From Bacteroidales bacterium (GTDB lineage Bacteria > Bacteroidota > Bacteroidia > Bacteroidales > F082): a stretch of DNA of 64,000 nt. Each line of letters begins with the position of its first letter. The stretch's first letter is position 1. The position numbers were made by a program, and so were the translations under genes. Shown here piece by piece: positions 16,901 through 26,377 of this stretch. The notes under the pieces were generated by a model. That model saw only the letters and a list, made by a program, of their open reading frames with translations. It searched no databases and was not told where the DNA came from. Location of the stretch: NCBI GenBank assembly GCA_023229135.1, contig JALNZT010000006.1, forward strand, positions 62,001 to 126,000, read 5' to 3'.

Positions 16901-18340
16901 ATGGCTACAAGCATCCTAATTATTTACGTAGCAGTCATCGTATTTATTTGTCTTCAGATTGTCTTTTATTCGGAAACACCTAGTAAGGCATTGGGTTACT
17001 TGCTGTTAGTGGTTTTTCTTCCTATTTTCGGTGTGCTTGTCTATTTCAGCGTAGGCTTGAATTACAGAAAAAAGAAGCTGTACCGAAAGAAGCTGGAAAT
17101 CGATGATTTGGCTTATCCTAAATTATCCCAAAAGCTTTTTAATTACACCTATGATACACTGTTAAATAATCAAGAAAAAATAGGATATTTTTATCGGTTA
17201 GCAACTTATTCAGAGCGGAAAAACCTTACGTCGGCCAATAATACCGCTACTTTGCTGGTTAATGGCGAAATGAAATTTCCGGATGTGGTTGAAAGCTTAA
17301 AAAATGCCAAACACCACATTCATATTGAGTATTATATTTACGAGAATGATAATATTGGCGAACAATTAGCTCAGTTGCTCATCCAAAAGGCACGTGAAGG
17401 AATACAGGTAAGGTTTATTTACGACGATTTTGGAAGCCGTAGAATCAGAAAAAATATTGTCAGGCAGATGAAAGAGGCTGGGGTAGAGGCCTATCCTTTT
17501 TATAAGGTAAAACTTATTATGCTTGCTAACCGGCTCAACTACAGGAATCACCGAAAGATTATTATAATTGATGGCTATATCGGGTATATTGGAGGCATCA
17601 ATGTCTCAGACAAATATATCAATCAGCAGAAAAGTAAGGTGTTTTGGCGCGACACACACTTGAAAATTGTTGGAACTTCGGTAGTTAACTTGCAATTTGT
17701 TTTTTTAACTGACTGGAACTTTTGTGCCAACCAAACAATTAGTTTTTCAGACGATTACTTTCCTGTTGTAAATGAAAGTAAACCCTTTGGAAATCAGCTT
17801 ATACAAGTGGTTTCAAGCGGGCCAGATTCAAAATACCCAAGTATAAAATACACCTTGATTCAGGCTATTTTGCGGGCAAAACATAAAATTCTTATCACAA
17901 CACCTTATTTTATCCCCGACAAATCCTTCTTAGATGCCATCCTGATTGCTGCTATAAGTGGCGTAAACGTGAAATTATTGATGCCGGGTATTTCTGATTC
18001 TTTTATTGTAAACACAACTTCTCAGTCCTACTATCAGGAGCTGCTTGATGCTGGCGTGGAAATTTACACTTACACCAAAGGCTTTGTGCATGCAAAAACG
18101 ATAGTATGCGACGAAAAGCTTGCTATCATTGGGACAGCAAATTTGGACAACAGAAGCTTCGACCTAAATTTTGAGATCAATGCGATGGTATTTGATAAAA
18201 TAATTGCTAAAGAACTAGCTGAAATATTTAATCAGGATATCAGTATTTCAAAACAAATATTTTCTGAAGAATGGCGCAAAAGGCCTTTACACCGAAAGTT
18301 TACGGAACGGCTTTTAAATCTATTTTCTTCTTTGATGTAG
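16901..18340 (+). CDS. cls: Cardiolipin synthase (PLD family)
   Basis: Two N-terminal membrane segments (about residues 3-23 and 30-50) precede two phospholipase D domains. Their HKD motifs are NHRKIIIIDG with YIGGIN, and HAKTIVCDEKLAIIGTANLDNRS. The 479-residue length is normal for bacterial Cls, which joins two phosphatidylglycerols into cardiolipin at the inner membrane. The ATG at 16901 opens directly into the first membrane segment. Base composition returns to the level outside the island. Confidence 0.93.
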   Translation: MATSILIIYVAVIVFICLQIVFYSETPSKALGYLLLVVFLPIFGVLVYFSVGLNYRKKKLYRKKLEIDDLAYPKLSQKLFNYTYDTLLNNQEKIGYFYRLATYSERKNLTSANNTATLLVNGEMKFPDVVESLKNAKHHIHIEYYIYENDNIGEQLAQLLIQKAREGIQVRFIYDDFGSRRIRKNIVRQMKEAGVEAYPFYKVKLIMLANRLNYRNHRKIIIIDGYIGYIGGINVSDKYINQQKSKVFWRDTHLKIVGTSVVNLQFVFLTDWNFCANQTISFSDDYFPVVNESKPFGNQLIQVVSSGPDSKYPSIKYTLIQAILRAKHKILITTPYFIPDKSFLDAILIAAISGVNVKLLMPGISDSFIVNTTSQSYYQELLDAGVEIYTYTKGFVHAKTIVCDEKLAIIGTANLDNRSFDLNFEINAMVFDKIIAKELAEIFNQDISISKQIFSEEWRKRPLHRKFTERLLNLFSSLM

Positions 18341-18530
18341 GTAGAGGAATTTCATCATGATATTCTAAAAGCATAAACGCTTGAAAGGCTTAAATTGCAG
18401 ATGTACATGCCGCAGCCTATACCTGGCAGGTGCAACACAAAAACAGCTAAACGTTAGGAGAACTCCCTAGCTGGAATAAGGTTTTATACTGGCACTAAGT
18501 GCCGCAAGAAGCCTTAATTGCTAAGCCACT

Positions 18531-19031
18531 CTATTTCGATAATTCAATTTCTGTTGAGATTGTATGATTACAATAGCTTGCATCACCGCCAAGATTACCT
18601 ATTTTTTCACACGCGCACCCTCCTCCTTCAGCAAAAGCACATGTTGAGCAATTTACTCCGGTGCAAGATTCCCCTGGATTTGGCAATGCTGGTGCAAATT
18701 GATAGTCCCCATTTTTAAGCTGTTTAATTTCAACTTCTGTCCTAAACACAACATGGTTTCCATCTTCATCTATACCTTCTCCCTGAATATACTTTTTATT
18801 TAATAGTTGATCTTCAGTTATGGAGAAGTTTTTCATGTCTTTTATATTTTTAAAAATTGACTTTTTTAAAAATTCTTTTCTCAATAAAGCTGACTGATTT
18901 GTCGAAAAACCACTCATTTCTTTTACAGTAATTAATGAATTATCTTCTGTTAATTCTTTATTATCATTACTACAAGAAAAAAGAGTAAATGCCAAACATC
19001 AAATAGGTATGATTTTTAATAGTGCTTTCAT
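18531..19031 (-). pseudogene. Cys-rich lipoprotein gene with a nonsense codon in the signal peptide
   Basis: From the ATG at 19031 the frame reads MKALLKIIPI, then TGA at 19001-18999, then CLAFTLFSC-SNDNKE, a perfect lipoprotein signal with a lipobox cysteine if the stop is ignored. The mature part (~147 residues) is a lysine-rich helical region followed by a cysteine-rich tail (GESCTGVNCSTC ... GCACEKIG ... YCNH). The family is not known to me. Without readthrough, only the TTG at 18995 inside the signal could start translation, and it would lack the basic n-region. TGA is used as an ordinary stop elsewhere in the window, so recoding is unlikely. A full promoter lies upstream, so the break may be recent or a sequencing error. 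Confidence 0.8.
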
Positions 19032-19104
19032 GATATTAAGTTTTTAATTTTAGGAAATAATGAAATTTGCTGTAACTACCTAATCAGCAAATTAATTGCC
19101 TACA

Positions 19105-19137
19105 CAAAGATACAACCTATTAGAAGCTTTTGTCAAA
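19105..19137 (-). promoter_or_regulatory. Promoter of the broken lipoprotein gene (TTTG-N21-TATCTTTG)
   Basis: On the minus strand, TTTG (19137-19134) and TATCTTTG (19112-19105) are separated by 21 bases, a good match to the Bacteroidota -33/-7 promoter. The leader to the ATG at 19031 is about 70 bases. Confidence 0.65.
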
Positions 19138-19307
19138 CGAAAAGTCTATAGGCTTATTAATAGCGGATTAACAAAGCTTATCAACAAAACTTACTGCGTT
19201 TTTCTTAAACCAAGATTTCCAAACCTTTTGAGGCTTAAAACGACAGAAAAAAGCTTTCAAAGTAAAATAGGAGTGATAAATTTGCTTAAATGAGATACCC
19301 CAGTTGT

Positions 19308-20777
19308 CTATTCTTTTTTTGCAGATTGCGAATCATCGGAATCTGCAAGGCGAATATCTTCGCGATCAGCAAAATACAAATCCATAACGACAATTATTGC
19401 CATAGAACCCCAAACTGGCAACGAAAGCTTGTCGGTATCCAAGAAATTATTGAGAATACCATGCACAAAATAGCTAATCAGGGCAAGGGTTGCGGCAAGG
19501 GTGAGTATGCGGGCTTCTTTGTTACGCGCTCGTTTGTGGGTTTTTAGCCCGGAATACACCATCACACCTACCAACAAAAACACCAGCAGCATACCTATTA
19601 CACCCATTTCTGAAAGTGGTCCGATATATTCGCTGTGGGCATTGCCACCGTCGCCAGCATTAGTGCTGATAATGGTTTTTTCTTGGGATCGCTGATAAGG
19701 TGCATAAACAAATTGATAAGTGCCTGGTCCCCAGCCAAAAAACGGTCTTTCGTTGTAAAGCCGGATAGCTGCCTGCCAGCGATTTATGCGTTCCAGGTTG
19801 GATGCATCTGAACTGATATTGGTGATTGAACGCACATGTTCTGCCAGGTTATTGGAAGAATCTTGTTTGTTTTTTTCCAGTGAATCAATAATCTGATGCT
19901 GAAATGAAAAAATTACAATAACAAAGGTCACAAAGGCAGCAAAGATCCATCTGAACTTGATGTGCAGAAGCACCACGATAAGCACGCCCAGCGCAGCAGC
20001 TATACTGATCCAGGCAGCTCTACTGAGCGATAAGATGGTTCCTATGGTTAATAAAACCACTACCGTTATTACAAAAAATCTTTGCCAGGATTTTAATCCC
20101 GGATAAAAGGCGTAAGCTACAGCATAGGTTAAATAAATAGCTAGTGCTGCGCCGTAAGCGGTGTGGTCGTTGTAAAAAGGCGACATCACCCAATGCGCCG
20201 AATCATCGCTGAATCCATAGCTGGCGTGGTTGATAACCGTGTAAAAAATGACGATTATCAAACTAAAAATATAGAGCCAGATAAACCAGTGTAAATTTGT
20301 TATACGTTTGAATACCAGGGCAGCCACAAAAAATGATGGGACAACAAACCAAAGCCGCGACAGGATGTATTTTACAGAAACCATCGGTATTTCGCTGGTA
20401 AAAGTGGTGATGATCATCCAGCCAAACATCCCGTAAATGACCAGTGCGATAGGATGCAACGCTATCTTTTTATCGTAATTACGTTCATAAAGAAACTTAG
20501 CTGTAAAAAGCACGAGTACGCCTGCCAGCATGGGTTCAACGGGTAGCGAGACAGCCAGGCCTACATCCATATCTTCAATGTTTATGGATAGCGGAGTAAG
20601 GAAGCTGATAAGTAATATTACTTTGTCAAGCGAGAAAATATACAGCAGCAAAATGCCTAAAACGATAGGTAAACTAAAGGCAAGGTAGAAATCTTTTTGC
20701 ACCACGAGGTACAAATTGAGCGCAACAAATAAAGCTGCTGCCAGGTATAACCATGCTATTTTAACTCGTTTAGTCAA
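19308..20777 (-). CDS. O-antigen ligase / polymerase family membrane protein
   Basis: A 489-residue polytopic membrane protein with about a dozen hydrophobic segments and a large periplasmic loop near residues 290-390. The loop ends in GDGGNAHSEYIGPLSEMGVIGM, the typical Wzy/WaaL signature with a conserved histidine. Such proteins polymerise O-units or ligate polysaccharide to lipid A-core at the periplasmic face. The start is TTG at 20777, 11 bases after the upstream wzz stop. Operon with the two Wzz genes is likely. Ligase and polymerase cannot be told apart from the sequence. Confidence 0.85.
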   Translation of the reverse strand: MTKRVKIAWLYLAAALFVALNLYLVVQKDFYLAFSLPIVLGILLLYIFSLDKVILLISFLTPLSINIEDMDVGLAVSLPVEPMLAGVLVLFTAKFLYERNYDKKIALHPIALVIYGMFGWMIITTFTSEIPMVSVKYILSRLWFVVPSFFVAALVFKRITNLHWFIWLYIFSLIIVIFYTVINHASYGFSDDSAHWVMSPFYNDHTAYGAALAIYLTYAVAYAFYPGLKSWQRFFVITVVVLLTIGTILSLSRAAWISIAAALGVLIVVLLHIKFRWIFAAFVTFVIVIFSFQHQIIDSLEKNKQDSSNNLAEHVRSITNISSDASNLERINRWQAAIRLYNERPFFGWGPGTYQFVYAPYQRSQEKTIISTNAGDGGNAHSEYIGPLSEMGVIGMLLVFLLVGVMVYSGLKTHKRARNKEARILTLAATLALISYFVHGILNNFLDTDKLSLPVWGSMAIIVVMDLYFADREDIRLADSDDSQSAKKE

Positions 20778-20788
20778 TATAAAAATCC

Positions 20789-21760
20789 TTAGCTGCTTTG
20801 ACGTGCGCCCATTAGACGACGTTTATTTTCGATGGCAAAAATCACTAAAATAGAAACAAGTAAAGCTCCTAATGCAGAAAGCGCAACGATTACCCATCTG
20901 ACAGGATAGGCCTTTTTGTCGGAAGGAAATGGTGGTGAAATGATGTTGGAGTAGGTAAGATTTGATCTGTAGAAACGCATTTCCTGTTCGTAATCCACCT
21001 TAATATCTACGTAAGTACGTGATTCGTGTTGAAGCATTTCAACTGTAGTAAGCAGGTCGCCACCAAGTTTTTCTATATTGGTTTTGAGTTCGTTAACGCC
21101 TTTTGTATTCACATTACGGCTGTCTGAACCATCAAAAGTTTTCAAGAAGCCACGCATAATTTCCTGCGATTGTACGCTATAATCAATAAGGCCATAGGTC
21201 GTGCCGAGTTCTTCCAGCCGGTTTTTCAGTGAGTCGATTAATGCAATTTTCGCTTCAAGTTGTTTTTGATACATCAGTATCACTTCAAAACGCTTGTTTC
21301 TGTGCATCATGGCAGTTTTAATGTCATAGAATTCGAGTATAGAGCTAGCCATTTCAGCAGCAATTTCAGGGTCTTTGTCGGTTACTACTATCGAAATTGC
21401 TTCGTAAGGCGTTTTTCCAATCTTTACGTTATCGTGAAACCGTTTGAGTAAAACTGTTTTCCAGTATGGATAAGCAGGGTCTATCTCGTAATGTTCCAAG
21501 AGGTTAAAACGCTGAATTACTGAATCCACAATAATTTGTGACTGAATGATTTGCAGCATCTGCTCGGTCTCACTTTCATCGGAGTAGCTGTTGATATTAG
21601 CCGGATAAGCGATGGCTTCCGATTTGTATAAGGGCGTAATAAATGCAGGTCCTGAAAAAATCGCTCCAAAAATTACAGCCAAAATAAAAACAACTGCGAG
21701 ATGGTATTTCCATTTATAAAGCAGCCGAATCAATGAAGTGTTGTTAAAATAATTATCCAT
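20789..21760 (-). CDS. Wzz/GumC-type polysaccharide chain-length protein (second copy)
   Basis: 323 residues with an N-terminal membrane segment (HLAVVFILAVIFGAIF, ~18-33), a periplasmic helical domain and a C-terminal membrane segment (VIVALSALGALLVSILVIFAI, ~293-313). This is the Wzz topology without an attached kinase domain. It is related to the neighbouring 361-residue protein: both share FITPLYKS, a TEQMLQ motif, and a HYEI-P sequence. It probably sets the length of the glycan made by this cluster, in the inner membrane. It starts with ATG 29 bases after the upstream gene ends. Confidence 0.87.
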   Translation of the reverse strand: MDNYFNNTSLIRLLYKWKYHLAVVFILAVIFGAIFSGPAFITPLYKSEAIAYPANINSYSDESETEQMLQIIQSQIIVDSVIQRFNLLEHYEIDPAYPYWKTVLLKRFHDNVKIGKTPYEAISIVVTDKDPEIAAEMASSILEFYDIKTAMMHRNKRFEVILMYQKQLEAKIALIDSLKNRLEELGTTYGLIDYSVQSQEIMRGFLKTFDGSDSRNVNTKGVNELKTNIEKLGGDLLTTVEMLQHESRTYVDIKVDYEQEMRFYRSNLTYSNIISPPFPSDKKAYPVRWVIVALSALGALLVSILVIFAIENKRRLMGARQSS

Positions 21761-21789
21761 CTTAATGTGATTATGCGCGGTTTTATTTT

Positions 21790-22875
21790 TTAAGCTTTTT
21801 TGTATTGTCTGGATGCTTTTTGCAAATTTGTGCCTGTCGTCATGCCGTTTAAACTTTTTTTTTGTGTAAGTCGTACAGTTGATTTGTCGATTACGGACAA
21901 CACCAACAGCATCAGCACAAAGGTGCTAGCCAGTGCGATAGACATGATAAGCCAGCGTATGGGATATGATTTGCGTTCTGCTTCATACGCAGAGGTAACC
22001 ACAAATTTGTGCGGCAGATTTTGGGTGGCATCCACTTTTGCTTCTTCATATTTTGCTTTAATCTGAGAAAGCTGCTTGCGCTCATGTTCCAAATTATCTC
22101 TTATTGAAACATAATCACCACCATAATCTGCCAAAATTTTCAGCCTTGCTTCCAGGGCTTTGATGCCGGCTTTATTGTCGCGAGCCAGTTCAATAGCCAA
22201 TTGTTGGTTCATCATCTCGGCCTGGCTTTCGTAGTCGTGAATACCTAATCTGCGCAGCTTATTCAACGAGTCTTCCATCTGACTCACTTCTGATCGCAGC
22301 TTAAAATATTCTGATTCAACTATTTGATACGCCTTGAGCGAAACCTCTTTTCGCATATTATTCATGGTAGAATCAAAAAGTTCGGCAATGTCATTAGCAA
22401 TTTTTGCTGCTACAACCGGACTTTTGTCTAAAACAGAAATTTTTACGGCAGTATATTCTGTCCGTCTGAATTTTATGCGATCTTCGTATGTCTCGTAAAG
22501 CTTGGTGTTGCGGTATTTCTCATTGGGTTTGATTTCGTAATGCGACATCAGGTCGTATTTTTCAATGATTTTGTCCTTGATTTTATTGGAGTTAAGGACT
22601 TGCAACATCTGCTCGGTCTGCTCGTCTTCACCAAATTCTAACAGGTCTCTTTTTGCCTGAAAACTGGTGCTCAGCAGTGCTTTCGAGATGGAATTTGTAG
22701 AAGTGGGATACAAAATTGTAACTGATTTATACAGTGGTGTTATAAAATAGGGAGACGTGAACACATAACTCAGCAAGGCCGTAACAGCCAAAACTATTAG
22801 GATAGGGTTTTTGTAATTGATTACCAACTTCAACAAGCTGAACGAGTTAATATCGCCTTTTGCCGGTTCTTGCAT
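21790..22875 (-). CDS. Wzz/GumC-type polysaccharide chain-length protein (first copy)
   Basis: 361 residues with membrane segments at about 30-47 and 305-325, a Wzz domain in between and coiled-coil-prone helices (EYFKLRSEVSQMEDSLNKL). No tyrosine kinase domain or tyrosine-rich tail is seen. It is paralogous to the next gene, probably an old tandem duplication, and is first in the three-gene operon behind a -7 element. Two Wzz-like proteins might form a mixed oligomer or give two chain-length classes; that is inference. Confidence 0.87.
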   Translation of the reverse strand: MQEPAKGDINSFSLLKLVINYKNPILIVLAVTALLSYVFTSPYFITPLYKSVTILYPTSTNSISKALLSTSFQAKRDLLEFGEDEQTEQMLQVLNSNKIKDKIIEKYDLMSHYEIKPNEKYRNTKLYETYEDRIKFRRTEYTAVKISVLDKSPVVAAKIANDIAELFDSTMNNMRKEVSLKAYQIVESEYFKLRSEVSQMEDSLNKLRRLGIHDYESQAEMMNQQLAIELARDNKAGIKALEARLKILADYGGDYVSIRDNLEHERKQLSQIKAKYEEAKVDATQNLPHKFVVTSAYEAERKSYPIRWLIMSIALASTFVLMLLVLSVIDKSTVRLTQKKSLNGMTTGTNLQKASRQYKKA

Positions 22876-22903
22876 AGATTTCCTGATATTTTTAAAAGGT
22901 CGT

Positions 22904-22911
22904 CAAATGTA
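22904..22911 (-). promoter_or_regulatory. -7 promoter element TACATTTG of the wzz-ligase operon
   Basis: Exact TAnnTTTG on the minus strand, 28 bases before the ATG of the first wzz gene. Confidence 0.5.
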
Positions 22912-23345
22912 CATGATTTTTTTTAATCGGAAGGCTTTAAAAGCTGTTCTCAGAAAATTCAATTTGAATTGTATCAAGAATATAAAAATTGACTTATAAA
23001 GATCAGTAGGCTAAGGTGTGAAAACGATGCACATAAATTGTTTAAATTTGTACGATCAACGTTATGAATTAAGTGTTTTTGGTTGATTTTTATTCTCGAC
23101 TTTGTTTTGCCGGTTGTCCAAAAGTTCTCAAGTCGTAATTCCAACTTTTCATTTTCCGATCCCGCATTGGCGGGAGAGGGCATGAAAACGTTGATAAAGA
23201 AAATAAAACAAGAATTCTCGTTTTTGCATTTGACGTTTTATCAGACGTTCAAAGGTCAACGATCATGAGTTGTTCAACATTTTGATTTTTGAAGTTCTAA
23301 TGGGGCGTTATTTGCCTTATAATGTTGATTACCAATAAAATATAT
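22912..23345. other. 434-base intergenic stretch without a gene
   Basis: No credible coding region. The only structure I see is the palindrome at 23160-23175. The short open frames here have no start context or family features. Confidence 0.6.
23160..23175. repeat. Palindrome TCCCGC-ATTG-GCGGGA
   Basis: Perfect 6-base stem with a 4-base loop, GC-rich in an AT-rich spacer. It is similar to the palindrome at 12836-12850 and may be a dispersed repeat family. Confidence 0.45.
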
Positions 23346-24584
23346 TCAGATCAAATTTTTAAGCCAAAAACTATAGCTTAGATACTGTTTATCGCGAAGA
23401 ATGACTATTTCAACCATTTGCGCTGATTTTGAATGAAAAATTCCTTGAACCTCTTCAAGGCTGAGCTGTGCCGCACCTTTGCCGTTGATTGCCACAACTA
23501 TATCTCCCTGTAAAATTCCTGCTTTGGCAGCTGGCGAGCCTTCAAGCACATGAACTACACTAAAAGTCTTGAATTCCTTTCCTTCTGCTACCAAATTGAG
23601 GCCACTTTTGTTGTGGCTAAAGCTGCGGTGGTAATTGTAGTTTTTCTTCAAATACAATTTCTCCGATTTGTAATCGAGTATCAATGTAAAACGACTAAGT
23701 ACTTCACCTCCAATCGAACCGATCCGGTCAGGAATCAATTGTTCTGCCGGTCGTAGGCTTGCGCCATAGGAGCTAACTACATTTTTAAAGTTGTATTTGC
23801 CCAGGCTAAAAAGCTTGATACGGCCTATCTTTCCATTTATAGCTCCCGAAATGCCCCAGCCCAGTATGGCAGGTAAGGTTTTTGACGGCAAGCTTATCTT
23901 ATTGATGCTGTCGGGTTCAAGGAGCAGACTATGGCTGGCACCTGTATCTATCAAAAAACTTCCGGAAATTTTAGTGCCATCACTTTGAATTATTGCCGCG
24001 TTCAAATACGGACGGTCTTTAACAAGCTTGATGGGAAATATGCTGTAGCGGCTTGGAGGTTTATAGGTTTCGCTTTCAAATACTGTAATTTTTTTAGAAG
24101 AATAATCAATTTTTACAACAAAATGACTAAAGAAATCATAACCCAAAATTCCATGAACATCTTGGCCGATATGGCTTTGCAGATTAAGATAGTCCTCGCC
24201 CAAAACGATCAGCGTTTGTCCGCGTCCGGTAATTCCCGGCAGTTGCAGTTTGACATTGCTGGCAACAAAAGCCTCAATTTCACCGGATGTACCTAAGCCG
24301 CTAATTCTAACAGGCCTGTTATAAGCTACTTCTAAATGATGCTCGTTACCTTCTGTCAATAAGGTGGTACGCACGCCAGTATCGAGGAGAAACTTCATGC
24401 AAACGCTGTCATTAAGTAATACCGGTACGATCACAAGATTATTGATCAACTCAAAAGGGAAAACTGATTTCGTCTCGGAGCTGTCAATGCGGTAGCCGAT
24501 AAACTGGCTGTGGGCTTGAAATCCCTGACTTATACATAAGAAAAGCAGCAGAAATTTATAATAAGTTTTAGAATACCTCCGCAT
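23346..24584 (-). CDS. Secreted two-site aspartyl protease with PDZ domain
   Basis: A signal peptide (residues ~1-27) is followed by two retropepsin-like halves in one chain. Their catalytic triplets are Asp68-Thr-Gly (KFLLDTG) and Asp213-Thr-Gly (FLIDTGAS), each followed by the typical LL. A PDZ domain lies at about 330-405 (GSPAAKAGILQGDIVVAINGKG). The layout fits a bilobal, pepsin-like enzyme acting in the periplasm or at the surface, and the PDZ domain could recognise substrate C-termini. It sits between polysaccharide operons but has its own -7 element. The substrate is unknown. Confidence 0.88.
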   Translation of the reverse strand: MRRYSKTYYKFLLLFLCISQGFQAHSQFIGYRIDSSETKSVFPFELINNLVIVPVLLNDSVCMKFLLDTGVRTTLLTEGNEHHLEVAYNRPVRISGLGTSGEIEAFVASNVKLQLPGITGRGQTLIVLGEDYLNLQSHIGQDVHGILGYDFFSHFVVKIDYSSKKITVFESETYKPPSRYSIFPIKLVKDRPYLNAAIIQSDGTKISGSFLIDTGASHSLLLEPDSINKISLPSKTLPAILGWGISGAINGKIGRIKLFSLGKYNFKNVVSSYGASLRPAEQLIPDRIGSIGGEVLSRFTLILDYKSEKLYLKKNYNYHRSFSHNKSGLNLVAEGKEFKTFSVVHVLEGSPAAKAGILQGDIVVAINGKGAAQLSLEEVQGIFHSKSAQMVEIVILRDKQYLSYSFWLKNLI

Positions 24585-24618
24585 GATTTTAGCAGATCAG
24601 TTTAGTTGATCTTTACAA

Positions 24619-24626
24619 CAAAAGTA
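24619..24626 (-). promoter_or_regulatory. -7 promoter element TACTTTTG of the aspartyl protease gene
   Basis: Exact TAnnTTTG on the minus strand, 34 bases before the ATG at 24584. Confidence 0.5.
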
Positions 24627-24865
24627 GCTTACTTTGGTTTCAATACCAATATTTGTTCTTTAATAGGGTGATATTCTTTTACTGCTTTAGGGCTGGTACT
24701 TAATTTAATATCAGGAATATACATTAGTTTATCAGGTGTTTACGAAGGCTGTTTTTGATTTTCTAATTGAAATTTTGTTGGGTATTCAAAAGACTTCATA
24801 TCATGATCCAAATTTTATCGTTAGTGGCACGAGACATTGAAACTTTAAAGCAGAAGTAAAAAACA

Positions 24866-26353
24866 TTACTTATTCTGTCGCGCAAAAAGTAGTTTGCTCA
24901 ATTCGCCAAGGCGCAACAAACCACTAAAGAACGAAGCCAATAAACTGATGGTTCCGGCGATTATAAAGTTTACAATCCAGTGATAGGGCAACATGCGCGA
25001 AAAATAAGTAGCCAGAACGGCAATGCCCGCAAAGACTAACAGCCGCAGCCAAAAGTCAATCTTAAATTGAAGATGAAAGATTTTCCAGGCCAGCAAAAAC
25101 TGCAGCAAAGCTGTAAAAACCTGCACGCTTAGGCTGGCATAAGCCGCGCCCAAAGCTTGCCAGTGCGGAATGAGTATAAAATTGACACCCACATTCAGTG
25201 CTACTCCTGTAGCGGCAACTAAGTTTAAGAGTTTCAAATTTCCATTGGCAGTGAGCAGCGTTCCAAAAATATAAGTAACCGAAACAGCCACAAAACTGCC
25301 CATCAGCAGCCTGAAAATTTGTGCAGACTCCAATATTCTGGTGTTAAACTGGCTTAGGGTTTCGGCGTCTTGCATGCCATAAAGCAACTGCATAATCTCG
25401 CTACTATAAAATATGGAAAGCACTGCAACTATACCCGACATGCTGATAATGAGCGTAAAAGATAGCTTTACTATTTCTTCTACCGATTGTTTCTTCTTGA
25501 TCAAAGAGGCAAACATAGGTAGTAGTAGTACCGAAAAAAGTAACGAAATATTGTTTCCTGCATCCAGCAGCCTGAAAGCACGGCTGTAAATCCCGGTTTG
25601 TATTTTGCCGAGCTCGCCGCCCAAAATACGCTCTATCAACACGGGTTCCAGGCGGTTATAAAAACTCATCAACAACACCAACAATGCGAAAGGAATGCTT
25701 TTCTTGATAATCATCAGTGAGAAAGGCAGACTAAAGTGAAGCTTTATTTTGCCGGAATATTTCAGCACGATGTAGGTGGCCAGCACAACCGTTAACGCGT
25801 AGGCGAAAGTTTGGGCATACACATACCACTCAATCTTAAACCGCCCCTCGAAATAGCCCGACCACAGCAAAAAGCTACAGATGATGATCATCAGTAAACG
25901 ATCAAAAACGGATAAAAGGCTGTCGGTTTTGAACAGCAGCAATCCCGAAATATTCGAGCGCAGGTATAGTATAAACGAGAGCAACACCTGGTTGATGCCC
26001 ACCCAGGCCAGCAATTTTAGCTGAGATCCGTCGTAACCGATAAGGTAGCCGATTAAAAAGATGACCAATCCGTAAACCATAACTAACAACATTTTCACGA
26101 CGGCGATGCCGGCCAGGTGCTTGTTGAGAAGCTGGTTGTTTTGGGCAATATTTTTGTTATTGAAATTGGTGATGCCCATGTCGAGCAAGATGTAAAACAG
26201 AAACGAGAAGCTAAAAATGGAGGAGTAAAAACCATAGCTCGCATCGCCCACTGTGTTTTGCACAGCACGATCGACGCCCAAAATCCAGAATGGCTTAATC
26301 AAAAGATTCAGGAAGAGTAACAGCGCCAGGTTTTTAACAAATCTGTTTTGCAT
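24866..26353 (-). CDS. Wzx-type polysaccharide flippase (MOP superfamily)
   Basis: A 495-residue membrane protein with about 12-14 hydrophobic helices and the Wzx/MOP opening (FVKNLALLLFLNLLIKPFWILGVDR). It would move undecaprenyl-linked repeat units across the inner membrane. The ATG at 26353 (MQNRFVKN) is preferred to the TTG two codons before it. It follows the FkbM gene by 24 bases and is probably co-transcribed with it. Confidence 0.88.
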   Translation of the reverse strand: MQNRFVKNLALLLFLNLLIKPFWILGVDRAVQNTVGDASYGFYSSIFSFSFLFYILLDMGITNFNNKNIAQNNQLLNKHLAGIAVVKMLLVMVYGLVIFLIGYLIGYDGSQLKLLAWVGINQVLLSFILYLRSNISGLLLFKTDSLLSVFDRLLMIIICSFLLWSGYFEGRFKIEWYVYAQTFAYALTVVLATYIVLKYSGKIKLHFSLPFSLMIIKKSIPFALLVLLMSFYNRLEPVLIERILGGELGKIQTGIYSRAFRLLDAGNNISLLFSVLLLPMFASLIKKKQSVEEIVKLSFTLIISMSGIVAVLSIFYSSEIMQLLYGMQDAETLSQFNTRILESAQIFRLLMGSFVAVSVTYIFGTLLTANGNLKLLNLVAATGVALNVGVNFILIPHWQALGAAYASLSVQVFTALLQFLLAWKIFHLQFKIDFWLRLLVFAGIAVLATYFSRMLPYHWIVNFIIAGTISLLASFFSGLLRLGELSKLLFARQNK

Positions 26354-26377
26354 CAGCAATACATTCGGTTGAACCCG

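Noticed and set aside
18531..19031. TGA as a sense codon (recoding or selenocysteine) in the broken lipoprotein
   Set aside because: TGA ends several intact genes in this window (for example the glycoside hydrolase at 6680 and rnhB at 31208), no selenocysteine-type hairpin is seen, and the codon sits in a signal peptide.
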